From Acidobacteriaceae bacterium UBA1307 (GTDB taxonomy: Bacteria > Acidobacteriota > Terriglobia > Terriglobales > Acidobacteriaceae): a stretch of 64,000 nt of DNA. Every line of letters begins with the position of its first letter. The first letter of the stretch is position 1. The notes under the pieces were generated by a model. It was not told the DNA's origin, did not search any database, and worked only from the letters and a program-made list of their open reading frames with translations. Positions 51,285 through 61,090 of the stretch are shown in pieces. Where the stretch lies: assembly GCA_002307235.1 (NCBI GenBank), contig DBTV01000031.1, positions 162,998-226,997 on the forward strand. Reading direction: 5' to 3'. A program made the translations under genes and the position numbers.

Positions 51285-53063
51285 TTACTGCGCCGCATCA
51301 TAGCGGCGCGGCCGCGGCGTGATGAACTGCGTATCGACCTCTTCGAAGCTCAGGCGCGGCCCCTCGGGCGCGCCGGTAAAAGCGGCCCTGGTCGTCTTCA
51401 AAAACCTTTCGTCATTGCGCTCGGGGAAATCCGGTTTGTAGTGCGCGCCGCGCGACTCATCGCGGGCAATGGCGCCGAGCGTAATGGTCCGCGCCAACTC
51501 CAGCATATTCCTGAGCTGTCGCGCAAAGGCAAAGCTGGTATTCGCCCACTGGCTCCGGTCGCTCAGGTTGATTTTCTTGTAGCGATCCAGTAACTCGACG
51601 ATCTTCTCGTCGGCCTTTTTCAGCCCAGAGTTATAGCGAATGGTGGTGGCATGTTCGGTCATCGTCTGGCCCAGTTCGCGCCAAAGCCTGAAGGGGTTTT
51701 CCGTTCCGTCCGAGACGAGCAGCGACTGGTTGATCTCGGCCTGCCGCGCGAGTTCGGCCGCCGCGCCGCCGTCGCCCTCGGCAGGCGCAAGACTCTTCGC
51801 ATACCGCAGCGCATTTGGTCCCGCCTGAAAGCCGCCGTAGATGCAGCTCAACAGCGAGTTCGCGCCGAGCCGGTTCGCGCCGTGATACTGATACTCGCAC
51901 TCGCCCGCCGCAAACAGTCCCGGAATATTCGTCATCTGGTCGAAGTCCACCCAGAGCCCGCCCATCGTGTAATGCATACCGGGGAAGATCTTCATCGGGT
52001 GCGTGCGCGGATCGACGCCGACAAATTTTTCGTAGATTTCGAGAATGCCTTCGAGCTTGCGATCGAGTGTCGCGCGGTCAATGTGCGTCAGGTCGAGGTA
52101 GACCATCGGCTGGCCTTCAAGACCGAGGCCCAGCTCATACACCACCTTGTGAATCGCGCGCGTCGCCACATCGCGCGGCACCAGATTGCCATACTTCGGA
52201 TACCACTCTTCGAGAAAATAAAAACGCTCGGACTCGGGGATCGACTTGAAGTCGCGCGCATCGCCCGCCTTGCGCGGCACCCAGACGCGGCCCCCCTCGC
52301 CGCGGGCCGACTCCGACATGAGCCGCAGCTTGTCCTCACCGGGAATCGTCGTCGGATGCACCTGGATCAGCTCGCCATTCGCGTAGTAGGCGCCCTGCTG
52401 AAAGACCGCCGACTGCGCCGAGCCGGTACAGACCACCGAGTTGGTGCTTTTGCCGAAGATGGCGCCGATGCCGCCGGTGGCCAGAATCACCGCATGGGCC
52501 GTGAAGGCGTGCAGCGCCATCGAACGCAGATCCATGGCCACGATGCCACGCGCCGCGCCCTGCGCGTCGAGAATCGCCGAAAGAAACTCCCAGCCCTCAT
52601 ACTTCGTAATCCGGCCCTCGGACTCGAAGCGGCGCACCTGCTCGTCGAGCGCGTAAAGCAACTGCTGTCCGGTGGTTGCTCCGGCAAAGGCCGTGCGGTT
52701 GTAGAGCGTGCCGCCGAAGCGACGAAAGTCGAGCAGCCCTTCGGGAGTGCGATTGAAGGGCACGCCCATGCGGTCAAGCAGATCGATGATCGCCGGCGCG
52801 GCCTCGCACATGCGCTTGACTGGCGTCTGGTTGGCAAGGAAGTCGCCGCCATAGATCGTGTCGTCAAAATGCTTGGCGGTAGTGTCGCCCTCGCCCTTCA
52901 GATTCTTGGCCGCGTTGATGCCGCCCTGCGCGCAGACCGAGTGCGAACGCTTGACGGGAACGATCGAAAACAGGTCGACCGCGCCACCGCCCTCGGCGAT
53001 CTTGATCGCGGCCGCAAGCCCCGCCAGTCCACCGCCGACCACAATGATTTTTGGTGCCGCCAT
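51285..53063 (-). CDS. sdhA: Succinate dehydrogenase flavoprotein subunit
   Basis: 592 aa. Oxidises succinate to fumarate. The FAD-binding GGGLAGL is at residues 10-16; the HSVCAQGGINAAKN segment contains the His that carries covalent FAD. Active-site stretches HPTTIPGEDKLRLMSESARGEGG and GMHYTMGGLWVDFDQM, and C-terminal TRAAF, fit the family. AAGGA precedes the ATG by 6 nt. The 242-bp gap to sdhC is odd for this operon and holds a purine-rich repeat. Confidence 0.97.
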   Translation of the reverse strand: MAAPKIIVVGGGLAGLAAAIKIAEGGGAVDLFSIVPVKRSHSVCAQGGINAAKNLKGEGDTTAKHFDDTIYGGDFLANQTPVKRMCEAAPAIIDLLDRMGVPFNRTPEGLLDFRRFGGTLYNRTAFAGATTGQQLLYALDEQVRRFESEGRITKYEGWEFLSAILDAQGAARGIVAMDLRSMALHAFTAHAVILATGGIGAIFGKSTNSVVCTGSAQSAVFQQGAYYANGELIQVHPTTIPGEDKLRLMSESARGEGGRVWVPRKAGDARDFKSIPESERFYFLEEWYPKYGNLVPRDVATRAIHKVVYELGLGLEGQPMVYLDLTHIDRATLDRKLEGILEIYEKFVGVDPRTHPMKIFPGMHYTMGGLWVDFDQMTNIPGLFAAGECEYQYHGANRLGANSLLSCIYGGFQAGPNALRYAKSLAPAEGDGGAAAELARQAEINQSLLVSDGTENPFRLWRELGQTMTEHATTIRYNSGLKKADEKIVELLDRYKKINLSDRSQWANTSFAFARQLRNMLELARTITLGAIARDESRGAHYKPDFPERNDERFLKTTRAAFTGAPEGPRLSFEEVDTQFITPRPRRYDAAQ

Positions 53064-53305
53064 GAATATCCTTTCGTAAAACGAGGGACTAGGGACAACT
53101 AGGAACTAAGGGAAAATGGAAACGGGAAGCTGAAAACTGGGGAACAGAGCCTGTGCTGTTGGCAACAACGATGGCCAGTCCTCGCCCATCAATTTCTTCC
53201 TGTTTTTCCCGCCCCCATGCTTCCTTTCCGCACTACTTCTACTCTCTGGTCCCTCCGTCCCTTGTCCCCTCGATCTCTTGTTCCCTAGTCCCTAGTCCCT
53301 GCTTC
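53064..53305 (-). repeat. Purine-rich GGGACTA-type repeat between sdhC and sdhA
   Basis: On the mRNA strand the sdhC stop is followed by GGGACTAGGGACTAGGG, then GGGG, GGG and GGG runs within about 50 nt. Before sdhA comes CCCTTAGTTCCTAGTTGTCCCTAGTCCCT, split as imperfect complements of the first block. The two ends can pair, and the first end also has G-quadruplex form. No gene is seen in the gap. Confidence 0.7.
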
Positions 53306-53980
53306 TCACACGAACGCCCACAAACTCACCAGCCCCATGGCCGCCATCGCCAGGCCGAGCGCCGCGCAGACCACGCCAAAACGCTGCCGGGCGCGCTCTC
53401 CGGGCACAATGCCCCACTTGGCCGCGAAGAGCCAGATGCCGTAAGCAAAGTGCCAGCAGACGGCGACCATCGCCACCGCATAAAGGGCAAGCACGGCAGG
53501 ATTCGCCAACGCGTCGTGTACCTTGGTGAAGGCGTAAGCCGGGTGCTCGGGCAGCAGCACACCCATGAACCGCTGCGTCGCGACGTGATAGAGAATGTAG
53601 AGGAAAGCGATGGCCCCGGTGCAACGCTGCATCCCGTACAGCCAGTTACCCGCCCACGGATAGTAGACGACGTTCGATTTGCCGCGCAGCCAGATCCATA
53701 CGCCGTAGAGCGCGTGATAAAGCAGCGGCAAAAAGATGAAGACCCACTCCAGGCCGCGCACCAGCGGCAGGCTGTTCAGCCAGAGCACCTGCGCGCCATA
53801 GGCCTCCGGCCCCTTGAGCGCCTCGAAGTTCGACAGCAGATGCTCGATGAAAAAAGCGCCGAGGGGAATGATGCCCATCAACGAATGCAGTTTGCGCCAG
53901 TAAAAGCTCGTGCCCTGGTCGGCGCGCAGTGCGGAGACGCCTGCCCGGAGGGCGGGCGTAGTAGAAGGTGCGGAGTTCAT
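53306..53980 (-). CDS. sdhC: Succinate dehydrogenase cytochrome b subunit
   Basis: 224 aa with five predicted membrane helices, the single large diheme anchor of B. subtilis-type SDH. Heme-ligand histidines are expected in WRKLHSLMG, FFIEHLLSN, LLYHALYG, ILYHVATQRF and VCWHFAYGIW. No separate sdhD is needed in this type. ATG 53978-53980 has GAGAGAG upstream; the longer frame would add 32 charged residues and is rejected. First of the three sdh genes, 140 bp after gltA. Confidence 0.9.
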   Translation of the reverse strand: MNSAPSTTPALRAGVSALRADQGTSFYWRKLHSLMGIIPLGAFFIEHLLSNFEALKGPEAYGAQVLWLNSLPLVRGLEWVFIFLPLLYHALYGVWIWLRGKSNVVYYPWAGNWLYGMQRCTGAIAFLYILYHVATQRFMGVLLPEHPAYAFTKVHDALANPAVLALYAVAMVAVCWHFAYGIWLFAAKWGIVPGERARQRFGVVCAALGLAMAAMGLVSLWAFV

Positions 53981-54120
53981 GCTCTCTCGGCTCCTTGAAA
54001 TCTTCCGGGGTCTTCCGGCACGGTCCGCCTTGTGAGGCCGGAAGCGCCGCTCGGGGTTACTGTCATCTTGTTCCACACCGGCGGTCGCGTCAACCGAACG
54101 CGCCGCATCGGATCACTGGA

Positions 54121-55428
54121 TCACCGGATTCCCGCCCCGGCCACGCGCTCTGTGATCGGCGCAACCCGCAGGCCACGCGCGCCGGTGTAGATCTGCCGCG
54201 GCCGCGCGATCTTCTGCTCCGCATCCACCACCAGTTCCTGCCACTGCGCCAGCCAGCCGACCGTGCGCGGAATCGCGAACAGCACGGTGAACATCTCTGG
54301 CTTGAATCCTATCGCCTGATAGATCAGCCCCGAATAAAAATCGACATTCGGATAGAGCTTGCGCTTGATGAAGTACTCCTCGCTCAGCGCAATCCGCTCA
54401 AGCTCAAGCGCCACTTCAAGTTTGCGATTGTAGCCGGTGACCTTGAAGACCTCATCGGCGATTTTTTTGATCAGCGCCGCGCGCGGGTCATAGTTCTTGT
54501 AGACCCGGTGGCCAAAGCCCATCAGCTTGCCCTTGCCGTTTTTCACCTTTTCGATGTGCGCCGGAACGTTCTCGACCACGCCGATCTCTTCCAGCATGCG
54601 AATGACCTCTTCATTCGCGCCGCCGTGCAGCGGGCCCGACAGCGCCGAGGCCGCCGAGGCCACCGCCAGATACGGGTCGGCATGCGCGCTACCGACCGAA
54701 CGCATCGTATGCGTGCCGCAGTTCTGCTCATGATCGGCATGCAGAATAAACAACACATCGAGCGCATGCGCCAGCACCGGATTCGCCGCGTACTTCGGCT
54801 CCACCATCTTCCAGAGCATGTTCATGAAATTTTCCGTGTAGCTCAGATCATTGTCCGGGTACACGTACGGAAAACCCACGCTGTGCCGGTACGACATGGC
54901 GGCAATCGAGGGCATCTTGCCGATCAGCCGCTTGATATGCCGCAGCCGCACCTCGGGGTCGCCAATCTGCCGCGCATTCGGGTAGATCGTCGACAGCGCC
55001 GCCACCGTCGAGATCAGCATCGACATCGGATGCGCGTCGTAACGGAAGCCCTCCATGAATTTTTTCGTCGTCTCATGCAGCATGGTGCGATGGCTGATCT
55101 CGTAGACCCAGTGGTCCAGTTCCGACGGGTTCGGCAACGCTCCGAAGAGCACCAGGTAGGCGACCTCGAGAAAGGTGCAGTGCGCGGCCAGCTCTTCGAT
55201 CGGGTAGCCGCGATACTCAAGAATGCCGCGATCCCCGTCAATAAAGGTGATCGCGCTGCGACACGATGCGGTATTCATGAAGGCCGGGTCATAGAGCATC
55301 AGACCAAAGTCATTCTCATCGGTCTTGATCTGCCGCAGATCCATGGCGCGCACCGCACCGTGGTCAATCGGCAGTTCGTAGCTCTTCCCGGTGCGGTTGT
55401 CGGTCACCGTCAGGCTGTCTTCGGGCAC
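54121..55428 (-). CDS. gltA: Citrate synthase
   Basis: 435 aa. Condenses acetyl-CoA and oxaloacetate. The catalytic triad is His268 (GPLHGGANEE), His307 (MGFGHRVYK) and Asp363 (PNVDFYSG). The N-terminal LTVTDNRTGKSYELPI and FIDGDRGILEYRGYPIEELA are of the hexameric Gram-negative type. The start is GTG 55428, because GAGGAGG lies seven bases upstream; a TTG at 55455 would put that ribosome site inside the gene. Upstream of sdhCAB on the same strand, forming a TCA block. Confidence 0.96.
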   Translation of the reverse strand: MPEDSLTVTDNRTGKSYELPIDHGAVRAMDLRQIKTDENDFGLMLYDPAFMNTASCRSAITFIDGDRGILEYRGYPIEELAAHCTFLEVAYLVLFGALPNPSELDHWVYEISHRTMLHETTKKFMEGFRYDAHPMSMLISTVAALSTIYPNARQIGDPEVRLRHIKRLIGKMPSIAAMSYRHSVGFPYVYPDNDLSYTENFMNMLWKMVEPKYAANPVLAHALDVLFILHADHEQNCGTHTMRSVGSAHADPYLAVASAASALSGPLHGGANEEVIRMLEEIGVVENVPAHIEKVKNGKGKLMGFGHRVYKNYDPRAALIKKIADEVFKVTGYNRKLEVALELERIALSEEYFIKRKLYPNVDFYSGLIYQAIGFKPEMFTVLFAIPRTVGWLAQWQELVVDAEQKIARPRQIYTGARGLRVAPITERVAGAGIR

Positions 55429-55635
55429 GAGCGATCCTCCTCGGGGCGCGGACAAAAGCAGGCGGGGAAGCCGCCGCGCTCACGCCAACATCCTAGCCCG
55501 GGAAGGGTGCGAAGAGGTAGAAAATTATGGAGAATATCGATCCGAATCCGAACACGATGGTACCGGCGGGAAAAACGGGAAGGTTTTCCTGAAAGAGAGA
55601 GCCGGCACGCGACTCCCCTTCCAGACAAAAAACGG

Positions 55636-56274
55636 CTACTTGCCCCGCAGCAGGTCGAGCATGGCCGCAAAGGCACGGCCGCGATGGCTGATGCCGAGCT
55701 TGGTCTCGAGCGAGATCTCGGCCATCGTCTGCTCCAGCGTCGGCATGTAAAACAGCGGATCGTAGCCAAAGCCGCCGGTGCCGCGCGGCGCCTCGAGGAT
55801 CATGCCCTCGACGGTGCCCTCGGTCGTCAGAATCGGGTGACCGTCGCGCGCCGCCACCAGCACGCAGCGGTAGCGCGCCGTGCGCCGCGCGGCCACAATG
55901 CCGGTCAGCCGCTGCATCAGCACCACGTTGTTCCACACATCCGAGTTGTCATTGGCGTCGGGCGAATCGGTCAGCCCCAGATCGGCGGCAAAGCGCGCCG
56001 AACGCACGCCCGGAGCCCCGCCCAGCGCATCCACCTCAAGACCCGAATCGTCGGCCACCACCAGCTCGCCCGGCGCAAACTGCGAATAGTAGATGGCCTT
56101 CAGCATGGCATTGGCCTCAAAGGTCGCGCCATCCTCTTCGGGCGCCGGAATCTCCTTGAGCCTCGGCAGCGGTTCAATATCGACGGCGAAGGCATCGGCG
56201 GCCGTGCGAAAGTCCTTCAGCTTCCCCGGATTGGTCGTTGCGGCAAACAGATGCAGTGCGTCTTGCTCTTCCAT
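55636..56274 (-). CDS. rdgB: XTP/dITP diphosphatase
   Basis: 212 aa. Hydrolyses non-canonical purine triphosphates to keep them out of DNA. ATTNPGKLKDF opens the fold; EANAMLKA, VVADDSGLEVDALGGAPGVRSAR and GGFGYDPLFYMPTLEQTMAEIS are the Ham1 signatures. ATG 56274 is preceded by TACACT and only 6 nt, with no ribosome site, so the transcript is probably leaderless. Same strand as gltA, with 207 bp between them in which I see no gene. Confidence 0.94.
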   Translation of the reverse strand: MEEQDALHLFAATTNPGKLKDFRTAADAFAVDIEPLPRLKEIPAPEEDGATFEANAMLKAIYYSQFAPGELVVADDSGLEVDALGGAPGVRSARFAADLGLTDSPDANDNSDVWNNVVLMQRLTGIVAARRTARYRCVLVAARDGHPILTTEGTVEGMILEAPRGTGGFGYDPLFYMPTLEQTMAEISLETKLGISHRGRAFAAMLDLLRGK

Positions 56275-56280
56275 GCAGCC

Positions 56281-56286
56281 AGTGTA
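56281..56286 (-). promoter_or_regulatory. -10-like TACACT before rdgB, leaderless start
   Basis: The minus strand reads TACACT-GGCTGC-ATG. Transcription starting about 7 nt after the box would begin at the ATG itself. No -35 match. Confidence 0.45.
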
Positions 56287-56352
56287 GTGCATTTTCGTCT
56301 CGCGCCCCAGCGGTCGGACGGAGCAAAATCGTCTTGAAGCCGCATGAATCCA

Positions 56353-56401
56353 TTGACAAAGCTATCTCAGGTTTCCTAAAGTTGCCATTTGGAAAATTTT
56401 C
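56353..56401 (+). promoter_or_regulatory. Candidate promoter and start-site palindrome for the GH78-rhaT operon
   Basis: TTGACA (56353-56358), 18-bp spacer, TAAAGT (56377-56382). A GAAAATTTTC palindrome at 56392-56401 covers the expected start site. Leader about 150 nt. Confidence 0.55.
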
Positions 56402-56541
56402 ACCAGCGGAACAGACCCACCCTTTTCCAAAAAGCAGAAAAACGACCCGCAAGGCGGAACACGCGTGATCACACGGCTTTTCAAACCCGCGCCCAGGCCG
56501 CACAATAGGACTCGTTACCCCCATGGGAGCGATCCAACCGC

Positions 56542-59500
56542 ATGAAACGCCTTGTTCTGCCCTCTTTTGCCTTGGCAGTGTTCTGTGCTCTGCCCGCACT
56601 GTGCCCGGCGCAGAGCCGCACGCCGGTCGCGCTGCGCGTCAACCACCTTTCCGCTCCGCTCGGCATCGATTCCACGCCGCGTTTTTCCTGGCAGCTTGCC
56701 GACCCTGCGCCCGGCGCGCGGCAAAGCGCCTATGAGCTGCAGGTGGCCAGCTCGGCCGCGCTGCTCGAGCGCGACCTGGCCGACATCTGGACGAGCGGCC
56801 GGGTAGCCTCTTCGCTTTCGGTAGGCATCGCCTATGGCGGACCGGCCCTCAAGCCCTCCACCGTCTACTACTGGCGCGTGAAGAGCTGGGACGCGGAGGG
56901 CAAGCCTTATGCGCCCAGCGCCATCTCCACCTGGGAGACCGGTCTGCTCTCCGCCGACAACTGGCACGCGGCCTGGATCGGCTACGAGACCGGCGAAGAG
57001 GCGACCGTCCGCGCCGCCCGCTCGGCATGGATCACGAATCCGAAGGCGAAGACACTGGCCGCCGAAAAGTCACGCGAGGAGCGTTCCGCCTATCGTGCCG
57101 CGGTGACGCTCGCCAAGCCCGTCCGCCATGCCACGCTCTACGCCACCGGGCAGGACACGGTCGCCGCCTGGGTCAACGGCCAACAGGTGCTCGCGACACA
57201 ACCGCTGATCGCCGCCAAGCAGATGCCGTGGAAAAAGTTCGTCCGCGCCGATGTGACCGCGCAGCTAGCCCCCGGCGCGAACACCCTCGCCCTTGAGGTG
57301 CTCCACTACAACGAGAACCCCAACGGCATGGCCACCGGCGATCCGCCGCCCCTGCGCGCGACGCTCGCCGTCGAATACGCCGACGGAACCTGGCAGAGCT
57401 TCAACAGCACGCCCGACTGGAAAACGGCCATCCACGCCGCCGCCGGTTGGCAGCAAAAAAACTTTGACGATGCAGGTTGGAAGCCGGCCACGCTGGCCGC
57501 GACCCACGGTGCGCAGTTGAGCGAGCCGCTCGGCGCGCCCTGGCTGCCCGACGCGGTCAAGGAACTGCGCCGCGACTTCACGCTCGCCGCCCCCGTCCGC
57601 TCCGCGCGACTCTACGCCACCGCCCTCGGCGCCTATGAGCTTTATCTGAATGGCCAGCGCGTCGGCGATGAGGCCATGGCTCCCGGCTGGACCGACTATC
57701 GCCAGCACCTCGACTACCAGAGCTACGACGTGACCGCGCTGCTGACTAAGGGCAAAAACGCGCTGGCCGCACTGCTCGCCCCCGGCTGGTACGCGACGCC
57801 GCTCGAGTGGTTCCAGCAGCCGAACAACTACGGCCTGACCCCGCCCGCCCTGCGCGCGCAACTGCGCATCGAGCACACCGACGGCGCGGTGGAGTGGATC
57901 GCGACCGACACGCAGTGGCAGGCCGCTCCCTCCTGGATCACCAGCGCCGAACTCTACGACGGCGAAGCGCAGGATGCGCGCCGGTTTGACTCCCACTGGG
58001 CCATGCCCTCCGGAGCGCTCGCCCACCCGCAGCCGGTCATCGCCATCAGCCCCGCGCCGGTTGTCATCGAGGCGCAGGAGTTTCAGCCGGTCCGCGTCGA
58101 GCGTACCCTCACGGCGCGATCCCTCACCGAGCCCAAGCCCGGCGTCTGGGTCTATGACTTCGGCCAGAACCACGCCGGCGTGCCCACGCTGCGCGCCTCG
58201 GGGCCGCGCGGCACCACGGTACAGCTTCGCTTTGCCGAAATTCTCAACCCCGACGGCACCCTCTATACCGAGAACCTGCGCACCGCCCGGGCGACCGACA
58301 CCTTCACCCTCTCCGGCAACGGTGTTGAAGAAAGCACACCGCGATTCACCTTTCACGGCTATCGTTATGCGGAGCTGACCGGGCTCCTCGGCAAGCCCGC
58401 CAACGACGCCGTCACCGCCCGCGTGCTGCACACCGATGCGCCCTTCACCGCGACGCTTGTGACCGGCAACGCGATGATCAACCAGCTCTGGAGCAACATC
58501 GTCTGGGGGCAACGATCGAACTTTGTCGGCGTGCCCACCGACTGCCCGCAGCGCGACGAGCGCCTGGGCTGGACGGCCGACGCGCAGGTCTTCTGGCGCA
58601 CGGCCAGCTACAACATGGATCTGGCAGCCTTCTCGCGCAAGTACGCCGCCGATCTGCGCGGCACGCAGGCCGGTACGCCATACTACGGCATCTTCGCCCC
58701 CGGCACCATGCAGCCCGCCTCGGGCTCGGGCGCGGGTTGGAGCGACGCTGGCGTCATCGTTCCCTGGACCTCGTGGCTCCAGACCGGCGACACCGCCATC
58801 ATCGACGAGAACTGGTCAGCGATGCAGAGCTATCTTGACGCCATCGCCCACGCCAACCCTGACTTTCTCTGGCAGCATGAGTCCGGCACGCCCTTCGGCG
58901 ACTGGCTTTCGCCCGAGGGCAAGACCGATGAGGTGCTCATCGCCACCGCCTACTGGGCCTATGATGCGACCCTGATGCGCCAGATGGCCCACGCCACCGG
59001 CCGCGCGGCAGACGAGCAGAAGTACGCTGCGCTCTTCGACAAAATCCGCGACGCCTTCCAGAAAAAATTCGTGCGCGCCGACGGCTTCATTGCCGCTGCC
59101 GACAACTCCGCCTCCATCTTCGGCCAGATCAACAACCCCGACGCCAGGGCCACCGGCGGCGATACGCAGACCGGCTACGTGCTGGCGCTGCACATGAATC
59201 TGCTGCCCGAGTCATTGCGCACGGCCGCCGCCGAGCGCCTCGCCCAAAAAATTCACGCCAACCATGACCTGCTCGCCACCGGCTTTCTCGGCACACCCTA
59301 CCTGCTTGAGGAACTAACCAAGACCGGTCATGCGGCGCTGGCCTACTCGCTGCTGCTCAACACCGCCTACCCCTCCTGGGGCTACATGGTCGAGCACGGC
59401 GCAACGACCATGTGGGAGCGATGGAACGGCGACCAGATGATCGCCGACCCGTCCATGAATTCCTTCAACCACTACGCCTATGGCGCGGTCGCCGACTGGC

Positions 59501-59853
59501 TCTATCGCTACGCCGCCGGCATTGACGCCGCACCCGCCGACCCCGGCTTCCACACCGTCGTGCTTCGTCCGCACTTCGATGCGCGGCTCGGGCACATTGA
59601 GCTCCGCTACGATGCGAGCTACGGCCCAATCCGCTCTGCCTGGACCGTTACCGGAGCAAAGGCCGACTGGCAGATCACGCTGCCCGCCAACACGATCGGC
59701 TGGCTGCCGCTCACCGCCGACGAGGCGCAAAAGTTCACCCTCGATGGCGCGCCGGCCCGCCAAAGCGCGCGGATCAACTTTACCCGGCACGACGGCATCG
59801 ACGGCTTCGAACTGCCCTCCGGCACCTACCAATTTGAAAGGATCTCTCAATGA
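56542..59853 (+). CDS. Secreted alpha-L-rhamnosidase, GH78
   Basis: 1103 aa. A signal peptide (ALAVFCALPALCPAQ) precedes N-terminal beta-sandwich domains (about 25-470, with RVNHLSAPLGIDSTPRFSWQL). A concanavalin-like linker domain and the (alpha/alpha)6 catalytic barrel follow (about 620-980), with the catalytic stretch DCPQRDERLGWTADAQVFW at about residues 665-685 and EHGATTMWERWNGD. The C-terminal beta domain ends at FERISQ. It removes terminal alpha-rhamnose from pectin or glycosides. ATG 56542 has GGAG about 12 nt upstream. Its stop overlaps the rhaT start (ATGA). Confidence 0.94.
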   Translation: MKRLVLPSFALAVFCALPALCPAQSRTPVALRVNHLSAPLGIDSTPRFSWQLADPAPGARQSAYELQVASSAALLERDLADIWTSGRVASSLSVGIAYGGPALKPSTVYYWRVKSWDAEGKPYAPSAISTWETGLLSADNWHAAWIGYETGEEATVRAARSAWITNPKAKTLAAEKSREERSAYRAAVTLAKPVRHATLYATGQDTVAAWVNGQQVLATQPLIAAKQMPWKKFVRADVTAQLAPGANTLALEVLHYNENPNGMATGDPPPLRATLAVEYADGTWQSFNSTPDWKTAIHAAAGWQQKNFDDAGWKPATLAATHGAQLSEPLGAPWLPDAVKELRRDFTLAAPVRSARLYATALGAYELYLNGQRVGDEAMAPGWTDYRQHLDYQSYDVTALLTKGKNALAALLAPGWYATPLEWFQQPNNYGLTPPALRAQLRIEHTDGAVEWIATDTQWQAAPSWITSAELYDGEAQDARRFDSHWAMPSGALAHPQPVIAISPAPVVIEAQEFQPVRVERTLTARSLTEPKPGVWVYDFGQNHAGVPTLRASGPRGTTVQLRFAEILNPDGTLYTENLRTARATDTFTLSGNGVEESTPRFTFHGYRYAELTGLLGKPANDAVTARVLHTDAPFTATLVTGNAMINQLWSNIVWGQRSNFVGVPTDCPQRDERLGWTADAQVFWRTASYNMDLAAFSRKYAADLRGTQAGTPYYGIFAPGTMQPASGSGAGWSDAGVIVPWTSWLQTGDTAIIDENWSAMQSYLDAIAHANPDFLWQHESGTPFGDWLSPEGKTDEVLIATAYWAYDATLMRQMAHATGRAADEQKYAALFDKIRDAFQKKFVRADGFIAAADNSASIFGQINNPDARATGGDTQTGYVLALHMNLLPESLRTAAAERLAQKIHANHDLLATGFLGTPYLLEELTKTGHAALAYSLLLNTAYPSWGYMVEHGATTMWERWNGDQMIADPSMNSFNHYAYGAVADWLYRYAAGIDAAPADPGFHTVVLRPHFDARLGHIELRYDASYGPIRSAWTVTGAKADWQITLPANTIGWLPLTADEAQKFTLDGAPARQSARINFTRHDGIDGFELPSGTYQFERISQ

Positions 59854-60911
59854 ACGCTATTTCCGCCCCCAATCCCATGCTCGGCATCATGATCTTCATG
59901 CTGGGCGGCCTGATGGGCGCTGTCTTTTATCTGCCCTTTTCCCGCGTCAAAAAATGGGCCTGGGAAAGCTACTGGCTGGTCTACGCGCTGGTGGGTCTGG
60001 TCATCGTGCCATGGGGGCTGGCCTTCGCCACCTCGCCCAATATTCTCTCCGTGCTGGCCGCCACGCCGCGCGAGCGCATCATCTTCTGCCTCATCTGCGG
60101 CGCGCTTTGGGGCTTCGGCGGACTCACCTGGGGACTGATGATCCGCTACCTCGGCGTAGGTCTCGGTCTGGCCATGGGCGCGGGCCTCACCTCGGCCACC
60201 GGCACGCTCATTCCGCCCATGCTCAAGGGCAAGGAAGCCATCGCCGCCATGTTCTCGACCCCCGGCGGCGAGGCCTCGGTCGCCGCTGCGGCCGTCTCTC
60301 TGCTCGGCATCGTCTGCGTCGGCCTCGCCGGTCGCTCCAAAGAATCCGAGCTGCCCGAAGAGGTCAAGAAGAAGGCCGTCGCCGAGTTCGACTTCCGCAA
60401 GGGACTCATCGCCGCCGTCTTCTCCGGCGTCATGAGCTCGGCCATGAGCTTCGGCCTGCAGGGCGCGCCCGAGATCCAGAAGCTCGCCCTCACCACCGCG
60501 CCCACCACCTCCGTCACCTGGGCCGGCATTCCCGTGCTCGTCGTCGTGCTCATGGGCGGATTTCTGGTCAATGGCGGCTGGTGCATCGTGCTCAACATCA
60601 GGAACCGCACCGCAGGCAACTACGTTGACCGCGCGACGCCGGTCGCAGGCAACCTCTTTTTCGCCGCCCTCGCGGGCCTGTTCTGGTGCCTGCAATTCGT
60701 CTGCTTCAAGACGGGCGAGCCCTCGATGGGCAAGACCTCGTACATCGGCTGGGCCGTGCTGATGGCCGCATCGATTCTCTTCAGCCAGTTGATCGGCATC
60801 CTGCTCGGCGAGTGGAAGGGCACGGGCAAAAAGACCCGCACACTGCTGGCCGCGGGCCTGCTGCTGCTCATCGTTTCGTCGGCCCTTGCCGGCGTCGCCG
60901 GTTCGCTCTAA
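59850..60911 (+). CDS. rhaT: L-rhamnose/H+ symporter RhaT, first copy
   Basis: 353 aa, ten predicted helices. Family landmarks: GGLMGAVFYLPFSRVKKWAWESYWLV, FGGLTWGLMIRYLGVGLGLAMGAGLTSATGTLIPP, FSGVMSSAMSFGLQGAPE, FLVNGGWCIVLNIRNRTAGNY. AAGGA lies 7 nt before the ATG. It overlaps the GH78 stop by four bases, so it is translated together with the rhamnosidase that would release its substrate. A repeated hairpin element follows. Confidence 0.93.
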   Translation: MNAISAPNPMLGIMIFMLGGLMGAVFYLPFSRVKKWAWESYWLVYALVGLVIVPWGLAFATSPNILSVLAATPRERIIFCLICGALWGFGGLTWGLMIRYLGVGLGLAMGAGLTSATGTLIPPMLKGKEAIAAMFSTPGGEASVAAAAVSLLGIVCVGLAGRSKESELPEEVKKKAVAEFDFRKGLIAAVFSGVMSSAMSFGLQGAPEIQKLALTTAPTTSVTWAGIPVLVVVLMGGFLVNGGWCIVLNIRNRTAGNYVDRATPVAGNLFFAALAGLFWCLQFVCFKTGEPSMGKTSYIGWAVLMAASILFSQLIGILLGEWKGTGKKTRTLLAAGLLLLIVSSALAGVAGSL

Positions 60912-60963
60912 AAACAACCGACGCGTCGCGTTTTGAAAAGTACGGCTTTGCTGCCGCGAGAGA

Positions 60964-61046
60964 AATCAGCCGCGAACTGTTTTTGTGTCAGGGCCCGACT
61001 TCAGTCGGGCCAAAGGCCACGAAATACGATGGGGGCTTTAGCCCCC
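60964..61046. repeat. Intergenic hairpin element, copy 1
   Basis: A 63-bp core (60964-61026) containing GGCCCGAC-TTCA-GTCGGGCC, then a second hairpin GGGGGCT-TT-AGCCCCC (61031-61046). The core matches copy 2 at 58 of 63 positions. Confidence 0.85.
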
Positions 61047-61090
61047 CGTGAGATTTCTTCACGCAATCCATCACCAGGAAAAGGAAAAAA

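Noticed and set aside
55527..55592. A 21-codon plus-strand frame (MENIDPNPNTMVPAGK)
   Set aside because: Weak ribosome site, no neighbours on this strand, no recognisable feature.
55493..55635. Possible small hydrophobic peptide downstream of rdgB (AGTIVFGFGSIFSIIFYLF)
   Set aside because: The only in-frame start in the free region is a GTG that leaves about 20 residues, with no ribosome site.
53968..56337. A 789-codon plus-strand frame over gltA and rdgB
   Set aside because: Arg/His-rich translation without family features, antisense to two well supported genes.
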